From positions 1 through 42,928 of the forward strand of contig CAYYME010000002.1 of NCBI GenBank assembly GCA_964473005.1: a stretch of 42,928 bases of DNA, written 5' to 3'. Below, piece by piece: positions 28,744 through 37,331 of this stretch (its first letter is position 1; every line of letters starts with the position of its first letter). Position numbers and translations under genes: made by a program. The notes under the pieces were generated by a model that saw only the letters and a program-made list of their open reading frames with translations, ran no database searches and was not told the origin of the DNA. This DNA comes from JAFCEV01 sp964473005. Lineage in GTDB: Archaea; Nanobdellota; Nanobdellia; Pacearchaeales; GW2011-AR1.

Positions 28744-30588
28744 ATGAGAAAAATAAAAGAGATTTATGATTTCAGGAAAGAACTTGCATTGTTTGGAATT
28801 TTGATTTTAGCAATTATACTTTTATCAGGATTGGTTGAAAGTCAAGAAGGGACATATTGTGCTGAAAAAACTACATATGGTGCTTCCTGTCAGGATGTTC
28901 CACAAGCAGAGTGTGCTACAGGAATAAATCCGTCTACAATGCAGCCTTACAAATGTGACAGAACAGCTTGTAAATCCACAACTTATTGCTCAACAGGTAC
29001 TTGTGCTGACAGAGTAACTGGAAAATGTCTTCCAGGTCAGCAGGCAACATGTAATCCTGCACAAGGAGGATTTTTTTATTCTCTGCCAAAAGATGAAGTT
29101 TCAGAATGCAAGGTTGGGTGCTGTTTTCTTGGTGATGGAAATTCTTTGGTTGAAAAAATAAGATGTGATGTCCTTGGAAAAGACTATAATGTAGAACCAA
29201 CATTCAGGGCAGACATTACAGATGAGGATATATGTCTGGCTCTTGCATCTCCAGAAGCAAAAGGGGCCTGTGTTTTTGAAACAGAAAAAGGGAGAGAGTG
29301 TGAATTCACAACAAGAGGAGATTGCCTATCAATAGAATCAGTGACAGGGGGTGAATCTTCTACAGGTTTTTTCGAAGGATTATTTGGAGGAACAAAAGAA
29401 GAAATAACAACAAACATCCCTTCTTTCCATGAAGGATTTTTATGCACAGCACCTGAACTGGGAACAATCTGTGCTATGACTAAAAGAACAAAATGTGTTC
29501 CTGGAGAACATGAGGTTTTCTTTGAAGACAGTTGTGGAAATACTGCAAATGTTTATGATGCAAATAAAATAAATAACGTTGCTTATTGGAGTTATGTTCC
29601 AGGGGTTCAGGGAGTTGAGGTTAATTATGGTGATGGAAAAGGAAATATTAATTCTAAAAAATATGGGGCTTGTTCTTATTTAAAAGGAAGCACTTGTGGT
29701 TCTGGAGCTGCAGATTACGGAAACTTTATTTGTAGAGATTTAGGTTGCCCTGCTAACAGTGACCCTCTAACAGGGGGGGTAAGAAGAGAGCACGGTGATG
29801 AATGGTGCTCAGAACCAATAAGCAATTTTGAAAATGCAAAACCAGGACAGATTTCATATTTATTATATTGTTATAATGGAGAAGTTCAATATGAACTTTG
29901 TGATTTTTTCAGAAATAAACTTTGTTCAGAGAATAAAGAAACAGGAGCAGCATCCTGTGTTGTAAATAGATGGAGCGATTGTATATTCCAGGAAAATACA
30001 AGAGATTGTTTGGATACAAGCATAAGGGATTGCAGAGTTGAAAAAGGTGCTAGTGCACTTACTTTAAGAACCCAGTATGGCACAGAAAAACAAATTCTGG
30101 ATAGCGATACAGGAAAGATGATAACAGGTACGTGTGTTCCAAAATATACTCCTGGGTTTAAATTTTGGGATCCTGAAGGAACTATATTAGATGTGCCTGA
30201 AGAAACAGAAACTCCTTTGAGTATATGTGAGTTTTCAAGTGTGACATGTCTTGTGCCTTACACTCAGGAAGTTATCGGAATAACTGCTTGGAGAACAACA
30301 CCTAGTGATGAGTGTGTAAGTCAATGCAAATCTGTTGAAGGATGGAGTAATTCAAAATGTTATGAAGCATGTACTCCTGTTTGCCTTGAGAGTCTTGATA
30401 GTAAAAATGCAGATGCCAAAATAGTAAAAGACTGGGCACAGAGCTATCAGAATTTATGCACTTCATTAGGAGATTGTGGTGTGGTGGCAAATTATCTTGA
30501 AAAAGAGGGTTATAACAGGTGGAGGGATTTGTTCACAGGAGAGCAGATTGACTGGGAAACTTTAGTGAATGCAGATGAAAAAAAATAA
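28744..30588 (+). CDS. Large secreted cysteine-rich protein (unknown)
   Basis: A 614-residue protein. A membrane segment near residues 16-34 (LALFGILILAIILLSGLV) acts as signal or anchor. The remainder is an extracellular domain with about 47 cysteines, including CKVGCC near residue 115, and is probably cross-linked by disulfides. No known domain is recognised. I use ATG 28744, 1 nt after the previous stop. The next gene starts 2 nt downstream, so the group 27990-32897 is one operon. The protein probably sits on the outer face near the pilin-like subunits. Confidence 0.75.
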   Translation: MRKIKEIYDFRKELALFGILILAIILLSGLVESQEGTYCAEKTTYGASCQDVPQAECATGINPSTMQPYKCDRTACKSTTYCSTGTCADRVTGKCLPGQQATCNPAQGGFFYSLPKDEVSECKVGCCFLGDGNSLVEKIRCDVLGKDYNVEPTFRADITDEDICLALASPEAKGACVFETEKGRECEFTTRGDCLSIESVTGGESSTGFFEGLFGGTKEEITTNIPSFHEGFLCTAPELGTICAMTKRTKCVPGEHEVFFEDSCGNTANVYDANKINNVAYWSYVPGVQGVEVNYGDGKGNINSKKYGACSYLKGSTCGSGAADYGNFICRDLGCPANSDPLTGGVRREHGDEWCSEPISNFENAKPGQISYLLYCYNGEVQYELCDFFRNKLCSENKETGAASCVVNRWSDCIFQENTRDCLDTSIRDCRVEKGASALTLRTQYGTEKQILDSDTGKMITGTCVPKYTPGFKFWDPEGTILDVPEETETPLSICEFSSVTCLVPYTQEVIGITAWRTTPSDECVSQCKSVEGWSNSKCYEACTPVCLESLDSKNADAKIVKDWAQSYQNLCTSLGDCGVVANYLEKEGYNRWRDLFTGEQIDWETLVNADEKK

Positions 30589-30590
30589 AA

Positions 30591-32897
30591 ATGTTAAAAA
30601 ATAAAAAAGAACTTAATAAGGAAAGAAGTTTATTGGCAATAAGCCAGATAATTCTTTTAGTTACCGGAATAATTGCAATTACTTATGCTCTTGGAGGAGG
30701 AATTGGAATTGTTAGTGCTTTAGACAAATGTTCGGATATTAAAGGAGCAAAGTGTATTGATATAAATACTGAAAAATGTGGCGGAGAACTTGAAACTGGT
30801 CTTTGCCCTGGACCTACTAATATTCAATGTTGTGTTCCTAAAGAAAAAACAAATGAACCTCCGCCTCCTAATACAGATAAGCCAGTTGGTGACCTTGACA
30901 TTATAAATATGCTGATTGGTGCAGGAGTGACAGAGATTACAAATGAACTGATATCTGCTGTCAGAGAGGCAATAAAAGGAGGAAAAACTCTTACAGATGC
31001 TGTGGCAGAGGTGGTAAAAGGGGCAGGAGTTGCAGATATAGTGGTAGAAGAACCTAGAGTTCTTGGAAAATTTCTTCGAAAATATCTTGGTAAAAGTGCT
31101 GAAGGCGCTGAAGGAGATGCCCTTAATGCAGCCATGTTTACTGCTATTATAATAGTGGCTTATACTTTTATTAGTGTTGGGCTTAAGACAGGAGATTGGG
31201 GAAGAGCAGTTGACGTTGCCTTCAGAAAAGGCATAGGGGCAGGAGTAGGTCTTGGAGTTTATTCTGGATTAGTAACATTAAATGTACTTGGCCCTGCCGG
31301 ATGGATTGCATCAGCCTTTGTAATGTTAGGAACATGGGCTTCTAAATTTCTTAAAAGAGCACAGGACAGAGAAATTACATTTACGTGCAAGCCATGGCAA
31401 CCTCAGTCAAGCGGAAGTGATTGCACATTATGTAACAACAAAGATTTCCCTTGTACTGAATACCAATGCAGAAGCCTTGGAACAGGCTGTGAATTAATAA
31501 ACAAAGATACAGATAACCCAAAATGTATTCACAAAGACTCAATGGACGTTGACCCTCCAACAATAACTCCGTGGGATGTTTTGCCAGAAGGCTACAAATA
31601 TTATCCATTACCAAAGGGGCAGTATGGTGTTGAAATAAAATTCCAAAATAAAGAATGCCTGCCTGCGTTCCAGCCATTTAGTCTTGGTGTTGAACTTGAT
31701 AAAGAAGGATACTGCAGAATTGAATTTGAAAGCACAGCAAGCTTTGATGATATGGAATCTGATTTTGGAGGAGAAAATTATTTCAAAACACAACACAGCC
31801 ACATAATAAGTTTCCCGGGAGTAGCCAATATACAAGATTATTTGGATAAGCTAGAATTAGAAGAAAAAGCAGTTAGCGAGATTAGAAATGATGGGGAATA
31901 TGAAATTTATGTAAGGTGTATGGCTGCTACTAATGGCAAGGCAAATAGGGACGAATTTTTGTTTAAGTTCTGTATTGAAAAAGGTCCTGACACAACAGCC
32001 CCTACCATAAGAGGATTTAATTGGAAAGATGGTGCACCAATTGCATACTTTGGAGAAGAGGAATCAAGAGAAGTTAATATACAAGTTTATACAAATGAAC
32101 CTGCACAGTGTAAGTGGAGTCGGGAAGAGAAAAGTTATGCGGACATGGAAAATCCTCTTGTTTGTTCGAACAGTTTGGTTACCTTTAACGCACAAATGAG
32201 CTATGCCTGTTCCGGAAAATTGACTGGTTTAGAAAATGGAAAAGAAAACAAATTTTATTTCAGATGTAATGATAATTTTGGAAATGTGAATCGTCAATCA
32301 AAAACATTAACTTTGGTTGGAACACAGCCATTAATCATAGATAGTGTTTCTCCAGATAATATCATAATAAAAGGCGGAACAAGTCCAATAAAAATAACTC
32401 TTGAAGCAGAAACATCTGCAGGATACAAAGACGGAGAGGCAAGCTGCTCTTACAGCGAGACAAGAGAATCAGGAACCTATGTACAATTTACAAATACTGA
32501 TTCATATATCCATTCAACAAATAGGTGGCTAGAGTCTGGAAATTACAGTTACTTTATCCAGTGTATTGACTGGGGCGGAAATGCAGACACAAAGAATATT
32601 TCATTCAGCGTTGATGTTGACACAAAAGAACCTGTTGTTGTTAGGGCATATCACGAGGACAACTATCTGAAAATAATCACAAATGAAGAGGCAGAGTGTG
32701 TTTATTCAACAGGCAATGTCGGATGCGACTATGATTTTGACGACGGCTTGAGTATTAATTCTGCAGAGGAAGGAACAGAGCATTTCGTAGACTGGGATCC
32801 TGATAAAACCTTTTATATCAAATGCAAGGATGATTATGGAAATCAGCCTTATGGGGGGTGCAGCATAGTTGTGAGGGCTTTTGAAATCTCTGGCTAA
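30591..32897 (+). CDS. Large membrane protein: cysteine module, Gly-rich hydrophobic hairpin, Ig-like repeats
   Basis: A 768-residue protein. After an N-terminal membrane segment (about 14-38) comes a cysteine module ending IQCC, a Pro-rich linker, and a 150-residue region with two or more hydrophobic Gly-rich segments (AAMFTAIIIVAYTFISVGL and GAGVGLGVYSGLVTLNVLG through AFVMLGTW). A second cysteine-rich part follows (CTLCNNKDFPC). The C-terminal half has Ig-like beta domains with FYFRCNDNFGN- and FIQCIDWGGN-type endings. The hydrophobic middle resembles membrane-inserting hairpins. Function is unknown. It starts 2 nt after the 614-residue gene. Confidence 0.72.
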   Translation: MLKNKKELNKERSLLAISQIILLVTGIIAITYALGGGIGIVSALDKCSDIKGAKCIDINTEKCGGELETGLCPGPTNIQCCVPKEKTNEPPPPNTDKPVGDLDIINMLIGAGVTEITNELISAVREAIKGGKTLTDAVAEVVKGAGVADIVVEEPRVLGKFLRKYLGKSAEGAEGDALNAAMFTAIIIVAYTFISVGLKTGDWGRAVDVAFRKGIGAGVGLGVYSGLVTLNVLGPAGWIASAFVMLGTWASKFLKRAQDREITFTCKPWQPQSSGSDCTLCNNKDFPCTEYQCRSLGTGCELINKDTDNPKCIHKDSMDVDPPTITPWDVLPEGYKYYPLPKGQYGVEIKFQNKECLPAFQPFSLGVELDKEGYCRIEFESTASFDDMESDFGGENYFKTQHSHIISFPGVANIQDYLDKLELEEKAVSEIRNDGEYEIYVRCMAATNGKANRDEFLFKFCIEKGPDTTAPTIRGFNWKDGAPIAYFGEEESREVNIQVYTNEPAQCKWSREEKSYADMENPLVCSNSLVTFNAQMSYACSGKLTGLENGKENKFYFRCNDNFGNVNRQSKTLTLVGTQPLIIDSVSPDNIIIKGGTSPIKITLEAETSAGYKDGEASCSYSETRESGTYVQFTNTDSYIHSTNRWLESGNYSYFIQCIDWGGNADTKNISFSVDVDTKEPVVVRAYHEDNYLKIITNEEAECVYSTGNVGCDYDFDDGLSINSAEEGTEHFVDWDPDKTFYIKCKDDYGNQPYGGCSIVVRAFEISG

Positions 32898-32950
32898 ATA
32901 GTACAGTTTCTTCTGGATAAATTTATAAGTTATGGTTTTCTATTTTATTC

Positions 32951-33415
32951 ATGAAAAGAGGAGGGCTCAGAAAAATTTGTGCGAAGCCAAAAAGAGCGCA
33001 AATGCATCTTTCTTTTGGCATGATTTTTTCAATAATTCTCATAATAGTCTTCATTGTTTTTGCCTTTTATGCAATTAAGAAATTTATCGGATTGCAGCAG
33101 AATATTCAGATAAAAAAATTTGCAGAAGATTTGCAGGCGGATGTGGATAAAATGTGGGGCTCTACACAGGGCTCACAAACAGAAGAATATGCTCTTCCGG
33201 ATAAAATTGAAGCTGTCTGTTTTGAAGACAGGGGGTATGAGAATTTAATTTTCCATTCTTCAAAACTTATAGGGGGGGTAATGATTGAGCATCTTGATAT
33301 TGGAAAGATAACCAAAGATGAATCTCCTTTTTGCATTGAAAACATAGACGGAAAAGTCAGCATAATTATTGAAAAAAATTACGGAGAATCTCTTGTTACA
33401 ATTATCAAGCCATAA
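32951..33415 (+). CDS. Pilin-like membrane protein with KRAQ signal
   Basis: A 154-residue protein. A basic leader of about 17 residues (KRGGLRKICAKPKRA) precedes QMHLSFGMIFSIILIIVFIVFAFY, a class III-like hydrophobic helix beginning after Ala-Gln. A short polar ectodomain with two cysteines (AVCFEDRG, PFCIENIDG) follows. A TATA-like AAATTTATAAGT lies about 28 nt upstream, so it has its own promoter. It precedes the MNT/HEPN pair. Confidence 0.7.
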   Translation: MKRGGLRKICAKPKRAQMHLSFGMIFSIILIIVFIVFAFYAIKKFIGLQQNIQIKKFAEDLQADVDKMWGSTQGSQTEEYALPDKIEAVCFEDRGYENLIFHSSKLIGGVMIEHLDIGKITKDESPFCIENIDGKVSIIIEKNYGESLVTIIKP

Positions 33416-33445
33416 TAAGAAGAAAGATTTAAAAATGGACAGGTG

Positions 33446-33474
33446 TTTAATATATTGGACGATTGTATATTAAA
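33446..33474 (+). promoter_or_regulatory. Inverted-repeat operator overlapping the MNT/HEPN promoter
   Basis: TTTAATATA (33446-33454) and TATATTAAA (33466-33474) are perfect 9-bp inverted arms with an 11-nt spacer. The left arm is at the TATA position (about 25 nt before ATG 33475) and the right arm abuts the start codon. The downstream protein has an N-terminal winged helix, so autorepression is a reasonable inference. Confidence 0.6.
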
Positions 33475-34002
33475 ATGGACAATATTTTAAGTTTATTCAT
33501 CAGGGAACCTGAAAAGCAGTTTCATGTAAGGCAAATTTCCAAGTTGCTCAAGAAATCTCCGAGCACAATATCAAAATATCTTAAGGAACTTGAAAAAAAG
33601 CATATTCTAAAATCAGAGAAAAGATTAAATCATCTCTTATTTAAGGCAAATACGGAAAATGAGAAGTTTAAGCAGTTAAAACTAAATTATAATTTAAATT
33701 TATTATATGACTCAGGATTTATAGATTATCTTGTAAAAGAATTCAGCTACCCAAAAGCAATAATTTTATTTGGGAGTTTTGCCAGAGCAGAGGATATACA
33801 AACAAGCGACATTGATTTATTGATTTTAAGTTCCTCTAAGAAAGACCTCAGATTGAATGACTTTGAAAAAAAGTTAGGGCATAAAATACAGATATTTATC
33901 CGCTCCAAAGAAGATATTGAAAAAATGAAAAAACAAAACAAAGAATTGCTGAATAACTGGATAAACGGGATAACTCTTTATGGGTTTTGGGAGATATTTT
34001 AA
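33475..34002 (+). CDS. Winged-helix / MNT nucleotidyltransferase (antitoxin of MNT-HEPN pair)
   Basis: A 175-residue protein. Residues 1-60 are a winged helix (FHVRQISKLLKKSPSTISKYLKELE). Residues 88-175 are a minimal nucleotidyltransferase with GSF at 100-102 and the metal-binding D112 and D114 (QTSDIDLL). In MNT/HEPN modules this subunit modifies and silences the HEPN RNase by adding AMP to a tyrosine. I use the ATG at 33475 rather than 33463 because of the TATA spacing. Its stop overlaps the HEPN start by 1 nt. Confidence 0.88.
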   Translation: MDNILSLFIREPEKQFHVRQISKLLKKSPSTISKYLKELEKKHILKSEKRLNHLLFKANTENEKFKQLKLNYNLNLLYDSGFIDYLVKEFSYPKAIILFGSFARAEDIQTSDIDLLILSSSKKDLRLNDFEKKLGHKIQIFIRSKEDIEKMKKQNKELLNNWINGITLYGFWEIF

Positions 34003-34421
34003 TGAGATTCGGGGATTTTATAGACAAAGGGATTGTTAGAAAGACTTTCAAAGATAAAGCCCTGGCAAAAGCACTGCTTCAAAACTCTAAAAAAGATCTT
34101 GAATTTTTAGAGAACTTAAGAATAGACAAAATATCTGTCAGGAAGATTATGACTGGTTTCTATGATGTTCTAAGAAGCATACTCGAAGCTGTCGCTGTAA
34201 TTAAAGGGTATAAAATATATTCTCATGAAGTTTATACTTATTTTCTTCAGGAAATAGGGGAGGAGGTATTTGCAATTAAATTTGACAGATTCAGAAAAAT
34301 AAGAAATTCTATAAATTATTACGGAGAAGATATTTCTATAGAAGAAACCAAAGAGAACATATCTGAAATAAGGAAAATGATTAAAAGTCTGATAATAAAA
34401 TATTTAGGTGAAATAAGATGA
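34002..34421 (+). CDS. HEPN-domain protein (toxin partner), RxxxxY variant
   Basis: A 139-residue four-helix protein of the HEPN superfamily, usually a ribonuclease toxin. The central motif is KIRNSINYYGED (R101 onward). The catalytic His expected in RX4-6H is replaced by Tyr106/Tyr107, so it may be inactive, or belong to the group where the tyrosine is the AMPylation site. It overlaps the MNT gene by 1 nt and the next gene's ATG by 4 nt, which places it inside the pilin-like operon. Confidence 0.8.
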   Translation: MRFGDFIDKGIVRKTFKDKALAKALLQNSKKDLEFLENLRIDKISVRKIMTGFYDVLRSILEAVAVIKGYKIYSHEVYTYFLQEIGEEVFAIKFDRFRKIRNSINYYGEDISIEETKENISEIRKMIKSLIIKYLGEIR

Positions 34422-35338
34422 AAAAAAGAGGATATCTGGAAATATCTTTTACCTGGCTTTTTGCAATTATTGTAGGAACAATTATATTGTTTCTTGCGAT
34501 TTTTGCGGTTACAAAATTTGTAAAAATGGGACAGACAGAGCAGGATGTCAAAACAAGCGAGGAGTTCGGGGTTCTGCTGAATCCCTTGGAAATCGGCTTT
34601 GAAACAGCAAAGGTAACTGCAATAGGTTTTCCTGCAGAAACCAGAATTTACAACAAATGTAACAACATCGGAGCATTCGGAGAGCAGAAAATCCAGACAC
34701 AGCAAAAAAGCTTCAACAAATGGAGCACAACAAACATAGATTCAAGCTTTGAGAATAAATATATTTTCTCGGAAAGATATGTGGAAGGAAAGAAAGTTTA
34801 TGTATTTTCCAAGCCATTTGAATTTCCGTTTAAAGTTGCTGATTTGATTTATATTACTTCCTCTTCGACAGATTACTGCTTTGAAGATGCGCCTGAGGAA
34901 ATTACGGAAGAACTCTCGGCATTAGGAGAACAGAATCTGTTTTTGAAGGACTGCCCTGAAGACAGCGTAAGAGTTTGTTTTGAAGAGAATAATTGTGATA
35001 TTGATGTTAGTTATGATGGAAAAATTGTGGAAAAAGAGGGAAAGGAAGTTTTTTTTGAGGGAGATGCACTTATGTATGCTGCTATTTTTTCTGATGCAGC
35101 GGTGTATGAATGCCAGCTAAAAAGGCTTATGCAAAGAACAGAACATCTTTCACTTTTATACATGAATAAAGAGAGTTTTATCTCGGAAAAATGCGATTCT
35201 AATTTAGGGGTTGATTTATTGGGATTAAAAACTCTTGCAGGAAATCTGGAAAATTCAGAAGAACTTTATCTGGTAAATAATATTGCAGAAGATATAAAGG
35301 AAAAAAATGAAGACAACTGGGAGTGCAGACTATGGTGA
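34418..35338 (+). CDS. Pilin-like membrane protein with KRGY signal
   Basis: A 306-residue protein that begins MKKRGYLEISFTWLFAIIVG, i.e. a short basic leader, Gly, then about 24 hydrophobic residues with an early Glu as in type IV pilins. The ectodomain is large and contains about eight cysteines (for example KDCPEDSVRVCFEENNCDIDV). Its start overlaps the HEPN stop by 4 nt and its stop overlaps the GNAT start, so it is translationally coupled on both sides. Confidence 0.75.
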   Translation: MKKRGYLEISFTWLFAIIVGTIILFLAIFAVTKFVKMGQTEQDVKTSEEFGVLLNPLEIGFETAKVTAIGFPAETRIYNKCNNIGAFGEQKIQTQQKSFNKWSTTNIDSSFENKYIFSERYVEGKKVYVFSKPFEFPFKVADLIYITSSSTDYCFEDAPEEITEELSALGEQNLFLKDCPEDSVRVCFEENNCDIDVSYDGKIVEKEGKEVFFEGDALMYAAIFSDAAVYECQLKRLMQRTEHLSLLYMNKESFISEKCDSNLGVDLLGLKTLAGNLENSEELYLVNNIAEDIKEKNEDNWECRLW

Positions 35339-35946
35339 TGATAAGGAAAGCTAAAAAAGAAGATTTTAAGAGAATATTTGAAATAGAGAGAAGGAGTTAT
35401 CCTCCACGACTCCAAGCACCTCACAAAATATTAGAAAAGAGATTTGAGACATTCGGAATTTGGGTAGCAGAATACCAAAAAAAAATTGTTGGATTTTTTA
35501 CATGCATTCCCATAAATTTATCTTGGACTAATCCAGATATAAAGAAGATCATAAAGAACAGAAAACCAAATTATATGCCTTGGTTTGAAGAATATAAGAA
35601 AGGAAGAAAATTTAATACTTTATGGATTACATCCACTGCAGTTGAATCAAAATATCAAAATAAAGGTATCGGAACAGCCCTTGTAAAATACAGCCTGAGG
35701 TTAACCAAAAAACTAGGATTAAAATATCGGGCTTCTGCATTAAGATGTCAATACAAAGATTATTATAACAAAACACACCAGCCCCTATTAAAGTATATAA
35801 ATGATTTAGAGAACAGAAAAATAAAAGACAAATTCTTAAAATTATATTTGAAATTAGGATTTAAATTAAGCACCCCTCTACCAAATTATGAACCTTCTAA
35901 AGAAAGTTTAAATTATAATATCTTTGCATATAAAAAAATAAAATGA
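35338..35946 (+). CDS. GNAT-family N-acetyltransferase
   Basis: A 202-residue acetyl-CoA-dependent acetyltransferase. MIRKAKKEDFKRIFEIERRSYP is the usual first helix of the fold. The acetyl-CoA-binding motif A is ESKYQNKGIGTALVKYSLRL, followed by a C-terminal extension ending YNIFAYKKI. The start may be ATG 35332 or 35338, the latter overlapping the previous stop. The target (protein N-terminus, small amine or pilin-like subunit) is unknown. Its position within the envelope operon is notable. It overlaps the next gene by 4 nt. Confidence 0.87.
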   Translation: MIRKAKKEDFKRIFEIERRSYPPRLQAPHKILEKRFETFGIWVAEYQKKIVGFFTCIPINLSWTNPDIKKIIKNRKPNYMPWFEEYKKGRKFNTLWITSTAVESKYQNKGIGTALVKYSLRLTKKLGLKYRASALRCQYKDYYNKTHQPLLKYINDLENRKIKDKFLKLYLKLGFKLSTPLPNYEPSKESLNYNIFAYKKIK

Positions 35947-36449
35947 ACAAACGTTCACAAATGAAAATTCAGCAGACAGCATTCATGCTCATGGCTATTA
36001 CCTTGTTTTTTGTTTTAGTCGGACTGTTTGTCCTTAGTTTTAAATTCTCAAATCTAAAAGAATCTGCAGTAGATTTAAAGGAGAAAAATGCAATGCTGTT
36101 GGTTACAAAACTGGCGAACTCCCCTGAATTCTCGTGTGAACAGGCTTTCGGAAGTGAAAAAGGCTCCTGCATTGATGCTGATAAATTAATGATGCTGAAA
36201 GAGAACATAGAAGAGTATGAAAATTTCTGGGGAGTTGAAAACATAGAAGTAAGAAAAATCTATCCTGCTCAGAAAGAAGAATGCAGTTTAATCAACTATC
36301 CTGAGTGCGGAATAATCAAACTCTGGAAAAAAGAAGTCAGCGGCTATGACATGTCAAATTTTGTCTCTCTCTGCAGAAAAGAAGTTTTTGAGGGAGAAAG
36401 TTATGACAGATGCGAACTTGCAAGGCTGATAATAAGCTATGAGGAATAA
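35943..36449 (+). CDS. Pilin-like membrane protein with KRSQ signal
   Basis: A 168-residue protein starting MNKRSQMKIQQTAFMLMAIT, with hydrophobic residues to about 31. The KRS-Q junction resembles class III signals. The ectodomain is helical and carries six cysteines (EFSCEQAFGSEKGSCIDAD, ECSLINYPECG, LCRKEV). It is coupled to the GNAT gene by a 4-nt overlap, and the next gene starts 1 nt after its stop. Confidence 0.72.
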   Translation: MNKRSQMKIQQTAFMLMAITLFFVLVGLFVLSFKFSNLKESAVDLKEKNAMLLVTKLANSPEFSCEQAFGSEKGSCIDADKLMMLKENIEEYENFWGVENIEVRKIYPAQKEECSLINYPECGIIKLWKKEVSGYDMSNFVSLCRKEVFEGESYDRCELARLIISYEE

Positions 36450-36450
36450 A

Positions 36451-36951
36451 ATGGAAAGAATAATTAATAACTGGCTGAAGTCAAAGAAGTCCCAGGAGGA
36501 GATGCTGGGATTTGCACTTATAATGATAATCGTGGCTGTGGCTCTGCTGGTTTTCCTGAGTTTTTCAATTGGAAAAGCGCAGAAAGAAAATGTTGAAAAT
36601 TATGAAGTGGAAAACTTTATCCAGGCTTTTCTGCAATATACAACTGATTGCGCCAAGACATATGAGCCAAATTATCTCTCAGTACAAAAGCTAATAATTG
36701 AATGCTCTAATCAGGGAACTTGTCTGGACAGCCAAAGCAGCTGCGAGGTTTTGGAGGCAGAGTTAAAGGAAATTGTAGAAAAAGGCTGGGAAGGACGCCC
36801 TGTTCAGGGTTATGAACTTGGAATCTGGGCAACAGAAAAGAAGATTATGCACTTAGAACAAGGAAACAAAACCAAAGATTACAAAGGGGCTATGCAGGAA
36901 TTCTCCAAAGCAGGAGAACTCATTAATATAACCTTCACAGCATATTATTAG
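36451..36951 (+). CDS. Pilin-like membrane protein with KKSQEE signal
   Basis: A 166-residue protein. The leader MERIINNWLKSKKS precedes QEEMLGFALIMIIVAVALLV, with Glu at positions 2-3 after the predicted cleavage, close to the Glu5 rule of type IV pilins. The ectodomain has four cysteines and ends in a beta strand LINITFTAYY. I use ATG 36451. It closes the pilin-like gene group and overlaps the convergent regulator by 4 nt. Confidence 0.73.
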   Translation: MERIINNWLKSKKSQEEMLGFALIMIIVAVALLVFLSFSIGKAQKENVENYEVENFIQAFLQYTTDCAKTYEPNYLSVQKLIIECSNQGTCLDSQSSCEVLEAELKEIVEKGWEGRPVQGYELGIWATEKKIMHLEQGNKTKDYKGAMQEFSKAGELINITFTAYY

Positions 36952-37301
36952 ATTTTTAGATGAATTGTTACTGTGTCAGCAAGAATAACTGGCTTGTGCC
37001 TTTTTCTCTTTTTTGTCTTTTCTTCTATTAATTCTATAAACCCAAATTTCTCCAGGAGTTTGATGTCGTCATTAACAGACTTAAAACCTCTGCCGAGCTT
37101 TTTCGCCAGCTCATAAATAGAGCCTGGATTCTGGGTTTTTATTGCATGCAGGAGCCTTGCCTTTTCATTGCTCAAAAGCTGCCTGAGAAAGGAAATTCCT
37201 GAAAAATCATATTTTTCTTTGGCTATAGTTGATTTTTTGAATATAGAAAAAGCCCCTTTTGACTGTTCAATTGTTATCTCCCTTACTTTTGTCTTTGCCA
37301 T
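36948..37301 (-). CDS. HVO_A0114-like winged-helix regulator
   Basis: A 117-residue protein. Residues 41-90 form a winged helix: LLSNEKARLLHAIKTQNPG, SIYELAKKLGRGFKSVNDDI and KLLEKFGFIELIEE, a MarR-like pattern common in the archaeal HVO_A0114 group. It diverges from the S-layer gene with 400 nt between them, in which a perfect 10-bp-arm dyad overlaps its own promoter. It is therefore a candidate regulator of itself and of the S-layer gene. Confidence 0.82.
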   Translation of the reverse strand: MAKTKVREITIEQSKGAFSIFKKSTIAKEKYDFSGISFLRQLLSNEKARLLHAIKTQNPGSIYELAKKLGRGFKSVNDDIKLLEKFGFIELIEEKTKKRKRHKPVILADTVTIHLKI

Positions 37302-37331
37302 TTTTCGTCGGTAACAGATATATGTCTTTTT

